Origin: an uncultured Prosthecobacter sp.
GTDB taxonomy: Bacteria > Verrucomicrobiota > Verrucomicrobiia > Verrucomicrobiales > Verrucomicrobiaceae
DNA: 6,240 nt
Direction: 5' to 3'
NCBI GenBank assembly: GCA_947523045.1
Contig: CANNUR010000179.1
Location: forward strand, 1 to 6,240
Every line of letters starts with the position of its first letter. Positions within the stretch are counted from its first letter, which is position 1. Positions 1 through 6,240 of this stretch are shown here, piece after piece. The notes under the pieces are model-generated. The model did no database searches, was not told the DNA's origin, and worked only from the letters and a program-made list of their open reading frames with translations. The position numbers and the translations under genes were made by a program.

Positions 1-2576
1 GCTCCACCCTGGTCTTCCGTCACCTCGCCGATCTCTACCGCTGGCATCCCGGCCAGGACCGGGCGCCGGAACCCATCCACATCGAGCACCAGGGCGATCC
101 CGCCGACAGCCCCATTGAGCGCCGCGTGCTTGAGCGCGCCACCCGCATCGCCTTCACCGCCGACGGCCTGCAGATGGCCTTTCTCGCCGATGCCGACGTC
201 TGGGTCATGGACACCGAATTGCGCGAGCCGCGCCAGGTGACGCGCACCCCGGAGGAGGAGCGCGACCTCGTCTTCGCCCCCGATGGCAAGTCGCTCTGGT
301 TCATCAGCGACCAGGGCGGCCAGGCCGACGTCTGGAAGGCGGTGCCGGCAGCGCCAGCCAAGCCTTGGTGGGAGAACACGACCTTCCGACTGGAAAAAAT
401 CACCGACGACCCGGCGGTCGAAAGTGGCCTGCAGTTCAGTCCCGATGGCAAACGCCTCGCCTGGCTCAAAGAACGCGGGGATTTCTGGCTGGCCGATGCC
501 GACGGCAAAAACGCCAGGCGCCTGTTTGCCTCCTGGAACAAGCCCAGCTTCAGCTTCTCGCCCGATGGCCAATGGCTGGCCTACGCGCAGAGCGACGAAT
601 GGTTCAACAGCGACATCTGGCTGTTGCCGGTCGATGGCTCGAAGCCGCCCTTCAACCTGTCGCGCCACCCCGACAACGACGAGGCTCCGGCCTGGTCACC
701 CGACGGTCGCCTGATCGCCTGGACGGGTCGCCGCGACAACGAGGAGGTCGACATCCATTATGTCTGGCTGCGTGGCCAGGACGATGAGCAGTCGCGGCGG
801 GAACGCACGCTGATCAAAGCCAGGGAGAAGCTGGCGAAAGCAGCGCCCAAGGCAAACCCCAAGGCACAAGATCCCAAGGCGCAGGCTGGCGCCCCGGCCC
901 CGGTGAAGGCGGAACCCAAAGCGGAACCCAAGGTCCAAGCCGCGGCGGAACCGAAGCAACCGGAAAAAGCAGCCCCCAAGACGGAGCCGAAAGCCGAGCC
1001 CAAACCAGCACCCAAGGTCGCGGCCAAGCCCCTGCCGATGGATCTGGAGGACATTCACGAGCGCATCCGGCGCATCCGCCTGCCGAACACGGCCGAGGCC
1101 GGGCTGACGTGGTCGCCCGACTCCAAAAAGCTCGCCTTCAACGCCACGATCGACGGCAAGCGCGGCACCTACACGCTCGAGTTCCCGGATGAGTTGAAAC
1201 CCAAGCTACTGGCGACGGCGACGCTGACCGACACGCGCTGGCTCCAACAGGGCAACCTGCTGGTCGGTCTGAGCGAGGGCCTGCCGGCAAGTCTCTCCGC
1301 CACGGGCAGCCTGAGCACCTGGCGTTTCCGCGCCCTGCAGGCCACCGAGCGGGCGGGTCGCCAGCGCGCGGTCTTCGACCTCTGCTGGCGGGTCATGCGC
1401 GATCACTACTACGACGAGCGACTGGGCAACCGCGACTGGAATGCCGTGCGCGCCAAGTATGCCGACCTCGCCGCCGCCGCGCCTGATCTGCGCGCGGTGC
1501 AGGAACTTGTGCATCTCATGCTGGGCGAACTGAACGGCTCCCACCTCGGCTTCATGCTTGACGCCACCGCCGCCGGCACATCGCCATCTCCGGCCTGGCG
1601 TGAGGAGACCGCCCACCTCGGCCTGCGTTTTGATCCCGCCCACGCGGGGCCAGGCTGGAAGGTGCGCGATGTCCTGCCCAAGGGACCGGCCAGTCATCGC
1701 CTGCGGCGCATCCTGCCCGGCGAACTCATCCTGCGCATCGATGGCCGCGAGACCCGGCCCGGTCAGGATGTCAGCGAACTGCTCAATGGTCCGCTTGAAC
1801 GCGACATCAGCCTGCGCGTGCGTGCGGTTGACGGCAAGGAGCGCGATGTCAGCCTGCGCCCGATCAGCTACACGGCCGCGCGCGGCCTGCTTTACGATCA
1901 CTGGATCAAGGCCAACCGCGCCCGGGTCGAACAGGACTCCGGCGGCAAGCTCGGCTACCTGCACATCAGCGCCATGGACAGTGCCAGCTTCCACAAGTTC
2001 CAGGAGGAACTCTATGCCGCCGGCGCCGGCCGGGAGGGCCTGATCATCGACGTCCGCGAAAACGGCGGCGGCTCAACGACCGACCACCTGCTCACCGCCC
2101 TGACGCAGCCGCGGCACTCCCTCACCGTGCCGCGCGGCGGCGACCGCACCGGTTACCCGCAGGACCGCCTCATCTATGCCACCTGGGACAAACCAGTCAC
2201 CGTGCTCTGCAACCAGAACAGCTACAGCAACGCCGAGATCTTCAGCCACGCCATCCGCTTGCTCAAACGCGGTCAGGTGGTCGGCACGCCCACCGCCGGC
2301 GGCGTCATCAGCACCGGCAGCGCGCGCATCCTCGACGTCGGCAGCCTGCGTCTGCCTTTCCGCGGCTGGTACGGCCTGGAGTCCGGGCTCGACATGGAAC
2401 TCAACGGTGCCCAACCTCATCACGTCGTCTGGCCCGAACCCGGCGACGCCGCCAAGGGCATCGACCGCCAGCTGAGCAAGGCCATCGAGGTTCTGAAAAC
2501 CGAGGTCGAAATCTGGGCCAAGCGCCCGCAGCCGAAGCTGCGCAAGGCCAGCGAGCGCTTCAACGGGGCGGACTGA
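1..2576 (+). CDS. Tricorn-like S41 serine peptidase with PD40 propeller and PDZ domain (5' partial)
   Basis: The frame is open from the first complete codon at position 3 to TGA at 2574-2576, giving 857 residues (numbered here from position 3). The N-terminus is outside the window. The family is usually about 1,050-1,100 residues, so roughly 200 are missing; the internal GTG at 126 is not the true start. PD40/WD40-like blades with S/A-P-D-G turns lie near residues 50, 91, 146, 186, 231 and 370. A Lys/Ala/Pro/Glu linker (about 272-345) interrupts the propeller. A helical tricorn core (about 450-520), a PDZ domain (about 538-620) and the S41 catalytic fold follow. The tricorn active-site residues appear intact: Ser513-His514 in GSHLG, nucleophile Ser742 in NSYSNAE, and Glu799 in the MELNGAQP motif; NGGG at 687-690 probably helps form the oxyanion hole. 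Tricorn cuts oligopeptides released by larger proteases; that role here is inferred from the family. Cellular location cannot be judged without the N-terminus. It converges on the kinase gene. Confidence 0.9.
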   Translation, partial: STLVFRHLADLYRWHPGQDRAPEPIHIEHQGDPADSPIERRVLERATRIAFTADGLQMAFLADADVWVMDTELREPRQVTRTPEEERDLVFAPDGKSLWFISDQGGQADVWKAVPAAPAKPWWENTTFRLEKITDDPAVESGLQFSPDGKRLAWLKERGDFWLADADGKNARRLFASWNKPSFSFSPDGQWLAYAQSDEWFNSDIWLLPVDGSKPPFNLSRHPDNDEAPAWSPDGRLIAWTGRRDNEEVDIHYVWLRGQDDEQSRRERTLIKAREKLAKAAPKANPKAQDPKAQAGAPAPVKAEPKAEPKVQAAAEPKQPEKAAPKTEPKAEPKPAPKVAAKPLPMDLEDIHERIRRIRLPNTAEAGLTWSPDSKKLAFNATIDGKRGTYTLEFPDELKPKLLATATLTDTRWLQQGNLLVGLSEGLPASLSATGSLSTWRFRALQATERAGRQRAVFDLCWRVMRDHYYDERLGNRDWNAVRAKYADLAAAAPDLRAVQELVHLMLGELNGSHLGFMLDATAAGTSPSPAWREETAHLGLRFDPAHAGPGWKVRDVLPKGPASHRLRRILPGELILRIDGRETRPGQDVSELLNGPLERDISLRVRAVDGKERDVSLRPISYTAARGLLYDHWIKANRARVEQDSGGKLGYLHISAMDSASFHKFQEELYAAGAGREGLIIDVRENGGGSTTDHLLTALTQPRHSLTVPRGGDRTGYPQDRLIYATWDKPVTVLCNQNSYSNAEIFSHAIRLLKRGQVVGTPTAGGVISTGSARILDVGSLRLPFRGWYGLESGLDMELNGAQPHHVVWPEPGDAAKGIDRQLSKAIEVLKTEVEIWAKRPQPKLRKASERFNGAD
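816..1037 (+). repeat. Low-complexity Lys/Ala/Pro/Glu linker inside the peptidase propeller
   Basis: About 74 codons encode almost only Lys, Ala, Pro, Glu and Gln, with no aromatic residue. Short degenerate repeats of the form K-x-E-P-K are visible, including KAEPKAEPK and KTEPKAEPK, and the DNA near 908-930 repeats gcggaaccca twice. The flanks resume propeller sequence: a blade ending in HYVWLRGQDDE before it, and WSPDSKKLAF after it. It is therefore an insertion between blades, probably a flexible exposed loop. I recall similar charged linkers at this place in tricorn homologues of the Planctomycetes-Verrucomicrobia group; their function is unknown to me. Confidence 0.7.
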
Positions 2577-2587
2577 CCTGTCCGCCC
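2566..2587. terminator. Hairpin at the convergent gene junction, possible bidirectional terminator
   Basis: GGGCGGAC (2566-2573) and GTCCGCCC (2580-2587) are perfect inverted repeats: an 8-bp stem, seven pairs of them G-C, with a six-base loop TGACCT. The loop begins with the TGA stop of the peptidase gene, and the right arm ends three bases before the kinase stop (2591-2593, minus strand). Position between two converging stops suggests a shared terminator or an RNA 3' end guard. No U-run follows on either strand. On the plus strand a pyrimidine-rich stretch begins about 15 bases downstream (about 2603-2622), so this is not a textbook intrinsic terminator. Confidence 0.4.
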
Positions 2588-2590
2588 ACC

Positions 2591-4816
2591 TCAAGCCGCG
2601 CCAGCCTTCTTCTCCTTCTCCGCCGCGCGTGCCGCGGGCGTGTAGTAGTAGCTGGCGTAGTTGTAGTACGTGTACTCCTTGAGGTTGGTCGACGAGCGGT
2701 TGAGAATGACCCCGCCGACGTTGACCTGACGCTCATAGAGCGTGTCGAGGGCCTTGCCGCTGAGGCGGGCGAGGGTCGAGGACATGCGCACGACGAAGAG
2801 CACGGTGTCGAGCTTGGGCGCAAAGCTGCCGGTGTCGTCGGCGACCAGCACCGGAGCGCTGTCGAAGATGACGTAGTCGTAACTGGCGGCCATTTCCTTG
2901 AGCACCTCGTCGGCGGTCTTCGACAGCAGCACCTCGGAGGTCTGGTCGATCACCTCGCCGCGCGCCATGAGCTTGAGGTTGGGGATGCCGGTGTCCTGGA
3001 CCGCATCGCGCCAGGGGATCAGGCCGCGCAGCACCTCGCTGAGGCCGGGCGTGTTGGGCAGCTTGAACAACTCGCTGACACCGCCGCGACGCAGGTCACA
3101 ATCGGCCAGCAGCACGCGCGCGCCGCCGAGGGCCATGGTGACGGCGAGGTTGGAGGTGACGGTGGTCTTGCCCTCGTTCGGCACGGCGCTGGTGACCAGG
3201 ATGGTCTTCGGCGGGGTGCCCTGCCAGTTCTTGAAGAGGATCGACGAACGGACGTTGCGGAAGGCCTCGGCGTAGAGGTGGCGGGTGTCGTTGGGCTGGA
3301 GCAGGGCGACGTCGCCGCGCTGCTTCTGCTCGGGGATCTGGCCGAGCACGGACTCGGCCGGGAACAGCGCCTGGAACTCGCTGAACGAGTTCATGCGGTC
3401 GTCGAGGCGATCGAAGATGAGCAGGATGATCATGCCGCCCATAAGACCGGCGAGCATGCCGCCGAGCAGGGGTTTGACCGGCTCCAGCTCCTCCTTGAGG
3501 GCGTCCGAGGCGGGTTCCTGGACCGCGACGTAGTCGGTCTGGATGTTCTGCATCTGCTGAAACTTGACGACCATTTCAAACATCTGGTCGTGGGCCAGCT
3601 TGGCGGTCTTGTACTCCTCCTCGAGCCGCTCATGCTCGGCGAGTTTGGCGCCGAGTTCGAGCGCCTCCTTCTCCTTCTCGGCGATCTGCTGGTCGAGGCC
3701 GCGGATGCGTCGCTCGAGGTCAGCCATCTGGCCGCGCAGTTCCTTGAGGATTTCCTCCTGAAAATTCGCCAGCAGGCGGCGGGCCGACTCAATGCGTTCG
3801 TCGACCTCGACCACCGACGGGTGCTGTGCCTTGAACGACTTGAGCAGCTTGGTGCGCTCGTTCTGCTGGCGGAACATCTCGTTGCGGATTTCCAGGTAGT
3901 TGCGTTCGGCGGTCGAGATGCCCAGGCTGGTGCGTGAGCCTGCCACTTGGGGTGTCGCCGTGTCGGTGGCAGGGGCTGCGGTGGCGCCGGCAGGCGCGGT
4001 GGCAGCACCAGCGGTGACGCTGGCCGCGCCTGCGAGGGCGGCGCGTTCGCGGTTGACCATGGCGGCGTCGACATCCTCGAGAGCGAGGCGGATGTCATTC
4101 AGATCCGTGAGCAGGGCTTCCTTCTTGCCCTTCAGGTTGATCAGGAAGGCCGCGGCCTCATTGTTGCCGTTGGTGAGGATGACGATGTTGTTGGCCTTGC
4201 GGAAGGCTTCCAGCTTCTCGCCACTGTCCTGCAGCTCGCGGCCCTTCTTGACGACGTTTTCGGTGAAGGTGTTGAGCGCCTTCTCCAGGCCCTGCTCGCG
4301 GATCTGCTGACGGAAGGCGATGAACTCGTCGATCAGCGCCTGCAGGAAGATCTTCGTGTAGGCCGGATCCGGCCCGGTGGCGAAGACGTTGAAGATCGCC
4401 GAACCGCGGTTTTGGGCGACGCGGATCTCCACCTCGGAATCCTTGAGATCGGGGTAGAGGGCGCGGATGCGCGCCAGCGCGCGCTTCTTCATCTCAGCGC
4501 TCTGCAGCGTCTCGATGATCGTGCCGTAGAAATCGACCATGATTTCCTGCCAGCCGGCGACCTCGCCCTGGGCGACCATGCGGCCGCCGGCGACGAGTTT
4601 GGCGAGCGACTTGTACTCGTCCGGCTTGCCGGTGATGAGCACGGCCTGCACGCAGATGCCAATGCTGGCGGTGAGCAGCAGGAACCACCAGCGGCGGCGG
4701 AAGAGGATCTGGTAGCGCTGCAGCTTGGCCGACGTCTCGTGGATGCGGCTGAGGTTGTGCGACTGGCCCTGGCCGGGCAGGGTCAGGTCCAAGGGGGCTT
4801 GAGGGGGTGTGTTCAC
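2591..4816 (-). CDS. Polysaccharide co-polymerase / tyrosine autokinase (Wzc-like BY-kinase)
   Basis: This 741-residue protein matches the fused Wzc/PCP-2a layout, usually about 700-750 residues. A cytoplasmic N-tail is followed by TM1 (about 43-62), a Wzz-type periplasmic domain, coiled-coil stretches (about 165-260 and 303-425), TM2 (about 449-468) and a cytoplasmic kinase domain. Kinase signatures are complete: the E517-x2-R-x2-R523 oligomerisation motif, Walker A around Lys550 (PNEGKTT), Walker A' with Asp572 and Asp574 (LLADCDLRR), and Walker B Asp652 (YVIFDSAP). The C-terminus has seven tyrosines between 715 and 725, the expected autophosphorylation cluster, then a Lys/Ala tail. By family knowledge, cycles of ring assembly and tyrosine phosphorylation drive export and control chain length of capsule or exopolysaccharide. 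A 39-residue Ala/Thr/Pro segment (259-297) interrupts the coiled coil. The start is GTG at 4814-4816, with no Shine-Dalgarno sequence and no alternative ATG before residue 80. It is probably the third gene of the operon with the OPX and barrel genes. Confidence 0.93.
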   Translation of the reverse strand: MNTPPQAPLDLTLPGQGQSHNLSRIHETSAKLQRYQILFRRRWWFLLLTASIGICVQAVLITGKPDEYKSLAKLVAGGRMVAQGEVAGWQEIMVDFYGTIIETLQSAEMKKRALARIRALYPDLKDSEVEIRVAQNRGSAIFNVFATGPDPAYTKIFLQALIDEFIAFRQQIREQGLEKALNTFTENVVKKGRELQDSGEKLEAFRKANNIVILTNGNNEAAAFLINLKGKKEALLTDLNDIRLALEDVDAAMVNRERAALAGAASVTAGAATAPAGATAAPATDTATPQVAGSRTSLGISTAERNYLEIRNEMFRQQNERTKLLKSFKAQHPSVVEVDERIESARRLLANFQEEILKELRGQMADLERRIRGLDQQIAEKEKEALELGAKLAEHERLEEEYKTAKLAHDQMFEMVVKFQQMQNIQTDYVAVQEPASDALKEELEPVKPLLGGMLAGLMGGMIILLIFDRLDDRMNSFSEFQALFPAESVLGQIPEQKQRGDVALLQPNDTRHLYAEAFRNVRSSILFKNWQGTPPKTILVTSAVPNEGKTTVTSNLAVTMALGGARVLLADCDLRRGGVSELFKLPNTPGLSEVLRGLIPWRDAVQDTGIPNLKLMARGEVIDQTSEVLLSKTADEVLKEMAASYDYVIFDSAPVLVADDTGSFAPKLDTVLFVVRMSSTLARLSGKALDTLYERQVNVGGVILNRSSTNLKEYTYYNYASYYYTPAARAAEKEKKAGAA

Positions 4817-4835
4817 GGGGGCGGCGGGGGTGGGG
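4793..4835 (+). other. G-run cluster (putative G-quadruplex) over the kinase start codon
   Basis: The plus strand carries five G-runs: G5 at 4793-4797, G5 at 4803-4807, G5 at 4817-4821, G5 at 4826-4830 and G4 at 4832-4835. Spacers are 5, 9, 4 and 1 bases. The kinase GTG (4814-4816 on the minus strand) lies in the 9-base spacer. The G-rich strand is the template strand for the kinase, so the mRNA start region is C-rich and probably weakly structured. One spacer exceeds the common 7-base limit for quadruplex calls. Whether it folds is unknown, and Pro codons (CCC/CCG) explain part of the composition. Confidence 0.4.
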
Positions 4836-4892
4836 CAGGCGGCGCGGGCCTGCTGGTGTTCAGCCTCCGCAGCCGGGTGCTGGGGGCTTGCC
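4817..4892 (-). promoter_or_regulatory. Intergenic leader of the kinase gene, without Shine-Dalgarno
   Basis: These 76 bases separate the OPX stop from the kinase GTG. In the transcribed direction they are C-rich, and no AGGAGG-like element lies 5-12 bases before the GTG; the last 20 bases are almost all C, with a few G and A. The kinase frame stays open back to a TGA at 4901-4903, across 28 codons rich in Ala, Pro, His and Gln, but these contain no ATG, GTG, TTG or CTG. The GTG is therefore the most upstream usable start. No convincing promoter or terminator is visible. Expression probably depends on read-through from the upstream genes. Confidence 0.4.
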
Positions 4893-5618
4893 TCAGAAGT
4901 TCACCTTCTTCTCGTCGACGATGATGACATCGTTGTTCCGAATGAAGATGTCGTAGTCGAGATTGCCGCGCCGCATGATCTCGTCGAGATCGACGATGAC
5001 CGTCTTGTTGCCCTGCGGGGTCTTGCGGACCAGCTTGACCTTCTGTGGATTGGCGAACTGGGCGAAACCGCCGGCGCGCAGGATGGCCTGACTGATGGTG
5101 ATGTCCTCGTCCTGCGGCAGCTCGTACTTGCCCTGGCGCAGCACCTGGCCGTAGACCGTGAAGAAGTCGATCTCGGCGCTGCCGTAGCGCAGGCGGGCGT
5201 TTGGATCATCCTGGCGCTTGAGGTCGATCGCCACGACGACGGTGGCCTGGTTATAGTAGCTCTGCTCCAGGCGCTTCTTCACCTCGTAGGCGAGCTGCTT
5301 GCAGGTGCGGCCGGCCGCCTTGACGAGGCCGATGTGTGGCGCGTAGATTTCACCGGTGGCGCCGACGCGCAGCTGGCGCGGCTCGGTGCGGTCCTCGACG
5401 ATGCGCATGCTGATGGTGTCGCCCGGCTCGATCGGCTGGGTGTCGTCGAGTACGTCCATCGAGTTGATGACGGCGGCGGAGCGGGCGATGTCGCCAGTGG
5501 CGACCGGTGCCGTGGCCGCAGCCGGCCGGCGCTCCTCGTACTCGCGCACGCCCGCGTCCTGCGCGTTCAGCAGGGCCGGGACCAGGGTGAGCAGGCAAAA
5601 TAGGCGAATCGGGCGCAT
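4893..5618 (-). CDS. Short Wza-like polysaccharide export (OPX) protein
   Basis: The protein has 241 residues. It begins with a Sec signal peptide (MRPIR, hydrophobic core about 6-18, likely cleavage near Ala19 in LLNAQ). The only cysteine there, Cys8, is inside the hydrophobic core, so there is no lipobox and the mature protein should not be a lipoprotein. A disordered Ala/Pro stretch (about 25-50) leads to a Poly_export domain (about 57-133, with IEPGDTISMRI). One SLBB domain follows (about 150-212, with YGQVLRQGKYELP and AILRAGGF), then a short end (NNDVIIVDEKKVNF). E. coli Wza has about 380 residues, a lipid anchor, two SLBB-type domains and a C-terminal amphipathic helix that forms the outer-membrane pore; this protein has none of those extra parts. 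It probably forms a periplasmic ring that links the kinase/co-polymerase to an outer-membrane partner. The ATG at 5616-5618 is fixed by an in-frame TAA seven codons upstream; no Shine-Dalgarno is seen. It lies 18 bases after the barrel gene. Confidence 0.9.
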   Translation of the reverse strand: MRPIRLFCLLTLVPALLNAQDAGVREYEERRPAAATAPVATGDIARSAAVINSMDVLDDTQPIEPGDTISMRIVEDRTEPRQLRVGATGEIYAPHIGLVKAAGRTCKQLAYEVKKRLEQSYYNQATVVVAIDLKRQDDPNARLRYGSAEIDFFTVYGQVLRQGKYELPQDEDITISQAILRAGGFAQFANPQKVKLVRKTPQGNKTVIVDLDEIMRRGNLDYDIFIRNNDVIIVDEKKVNF

Positions 5619-5636
5619 GGACGACGGCGGCGGAAA

Positions 5637-6240
5637 TTAGAAGTTGTAGTTGAAGCCGAGGATGACGCGGTTCTGCGTGAAGTCCTGGTCGTTGAAATTG
5701 CCCGGGCCCGACAGCATGTTGGTCAGGTAATAGCGGTAGCCGAACACCAGGCTTGCCTTGTGGGTGAGGGCGTAGGTGAGGTCGAAGTTCCAGGCGTGCT
5801 GGTCGAAGAGGCCGGCATTGGCTTCGCTGCCGAGAGCTCCGGTACCCGGTGTCGTGCTCGTTCCGAGACGTTCGGCATCCGTACGACCATAGTGGTAGCC
5901 GATGCCACCGGTGAGTTTCGAGGTGATGCGGTGCGCCAGGTGCAGGTCAAGACCATACTGCAGCGTTTCCTGGGCATAGACGCCCCCCGACATCTCGGCC
6001 TGCTCCACGTAGGAACTGAGCGAGATGCGGCTGCCCTTCCAGGCGATGAAAGAGATGCCGTAGTTGACGTAGTCGGCGATGACGTAGTTCGAGGTGACGT
6101 TGAGCGCGGCCTCTCGACCAAAGCTCAGGCTGTGGCTGACCCTCGAGTTGAGCTGATTGCTCAGCACGACGCTGTAGTAGAAATCGCTCAGGTCCGACAG
6201 GTCTCCGGTGGTCAGGCTGCGCGGGGGCGCGCCGTAAGTC
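5637..6240 (-). CDS. Outer-membrane beta-barrel protein, C-terminal part (5' partial)
   Basis: The frame is open from the right edge of the window to TAA at 5637-5639, giving 200 residues; the GTG at 6165-6167 is internal. The sequence is a run of about nine amphipathic strands with alternating polar and hydrophobic residues, rich in Tyr, Phe, Asn and Gly, separated by short turns or Gly/Ser/Thr loops (the longest about 120-140). Examples are ISLSSYVEQ, LTGGIGYHYGRT and ASLVFGYRYYL. It ends in RVILGFNYNF, whose terminal Phe is the usual outer-membrane insertion signal. The style fits the putative beta-barrel porin 2 family (BBP2), which I recall from exopolysaccharide loci, but no single motif proves this. 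Being the gene just before the OPX gene, it may be the pore through which the polymer leaves the cell. A role as an unrelated porin remains possible, since the N-terminal half is not visible. Confidence 0.75.
   Translation of the reverse strand, partial: TYGAPPRSLTTGDLSDLSDFYYSVVLSNQLNSRVSHSLSFGREAALNVTSNYVIADYVNYGISFIAWKGSRISLSSYVEQAEMSGGVYAQETLQYGLDLHLAHRITSKLTGGIGYHYGRTDAERLGTSTTPGTGALGSEANAGLFDQHAWNFDLTYALTHKASLVFGYRYYLTNMLSGPGNFNDQDFTQNRVILGFNYNF

Noticed and set aside
126..128. GTG as the true start of the peptidase
   Set aside because: The frame stays open to the left edge and the upstream residues (such as VFRHLADLYRWHPG) look like tricorn propeller sequence, so the gene starts outside the window.
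1206..1994. 262-codon minus-strand open frame opposite the peptidase
   Set aside because: The sense strand encodes a clear tricorn core and PDZ domain with intact motifs. The antisense product shows no family features and is explained by GC-rich codon use.
4895..4909. Small inverted repeat AGAAG/CTTCT at the end of the OPX gene, possible terminator
   Set aside because: The stem has only 5 bp, lies inside coding sequence and has no U-run. The next gene appears to depend on read-through.
3278..5603. Three long plus-strand open frames (3278-3937, 3947-4924, 4809-5603) opposite the kinase and OPX genes
   Set aside because: They lie in exact codon-to-codon register with the sense genes, where an antisense stop needs a sense TTA, CTA or TCA codon. 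Those are rare in GC-rich DNA, so long open frames arise automatically. Their products are low-complexity and show no recognisable domain.
5616..5639. Possible read-through fusion of barrel and OPX, which share a frame across one TAA
   Set aside because: The OPX gene has its own ATG and a clear signal peptide, which would be pointless after a barrel. Equal frame is a one-in-three coincidence.
1..6240. CRISPR arrays, tRNA or rRNA genes, insertion sequences, attachment sites
   Set aside because: No regularly spaced repeats, structured RNA gene or transposase was seen. Coding density and base composition look even throughout, with no sign of recent transfer.

Overview
The window looks like a piece of a GC-rich Gram-negative chromosome. 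Most codons end in G or C, no stretch longer than about 80 bases is free of coding sequence, and there are no RNA genes, insertion sequences or CRISPR arrays. The gene content and protein style (a tricorn-type peptidase with a Lys/Ala/Pro linker in its propeller; a capsule-type export operon with a beta-barrel gene; an export protein ending in Val-Asn-Phe) resemble what I know from Verrucomicrobiota, perhaps Opitutae. This is recognition by style, not proof, and no phylogenetic marker is present.

Layout. The left 2.6 kb (plus strand) holds the C-terminal 857 residues of a tricorn-like S41 serine peptidase whose start lies before the window. The rest is a minus-strand cluster, read right to left: the last 200 residues of an outer-membrane beta-barrel protein (start beyond the right edge), a short Wza-like polysaccharide export (OPX) protein 18 bases later, and, 76 bases after that, a Wzc-like bacterial tyrosine kinase fused to a polysaccharide co-polymerase. 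The peptidase and kinase genes converge with only 14 bases between their stop codons. A perfect 8-bp hairpin spans that junction.

How the genes work together. The three minus-strand genes look like the envelope-spanning part of a polysaccharide secretion machine. The kinase/co-polymerase sits in the inner membrane with a long periplasmic coiled coil, the OPX protein lies in the periplasm, and the barrel lies in the outer membrane. The OPX protein is short, has no lipobox, and ends straight after one SLBB domain, so it lacks the C-terminal helix that Wza uses to cross the outer membrane. The adjacent barrel is a good candidate for the missing outer-membrane pore, and this is the most interesting biology in the window. 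The peptidase appears to be an unrelated cytosolic or periplasmic protein-degradation gene that happens to converge on the operon.

At DNA level the notable structures are the junction hairpin and a cluster of five G-runs (4-5 G each) lying across the kinase start codon. The two starts seen in the minus-strand cluster have no Shine-Dalgarno sequence.
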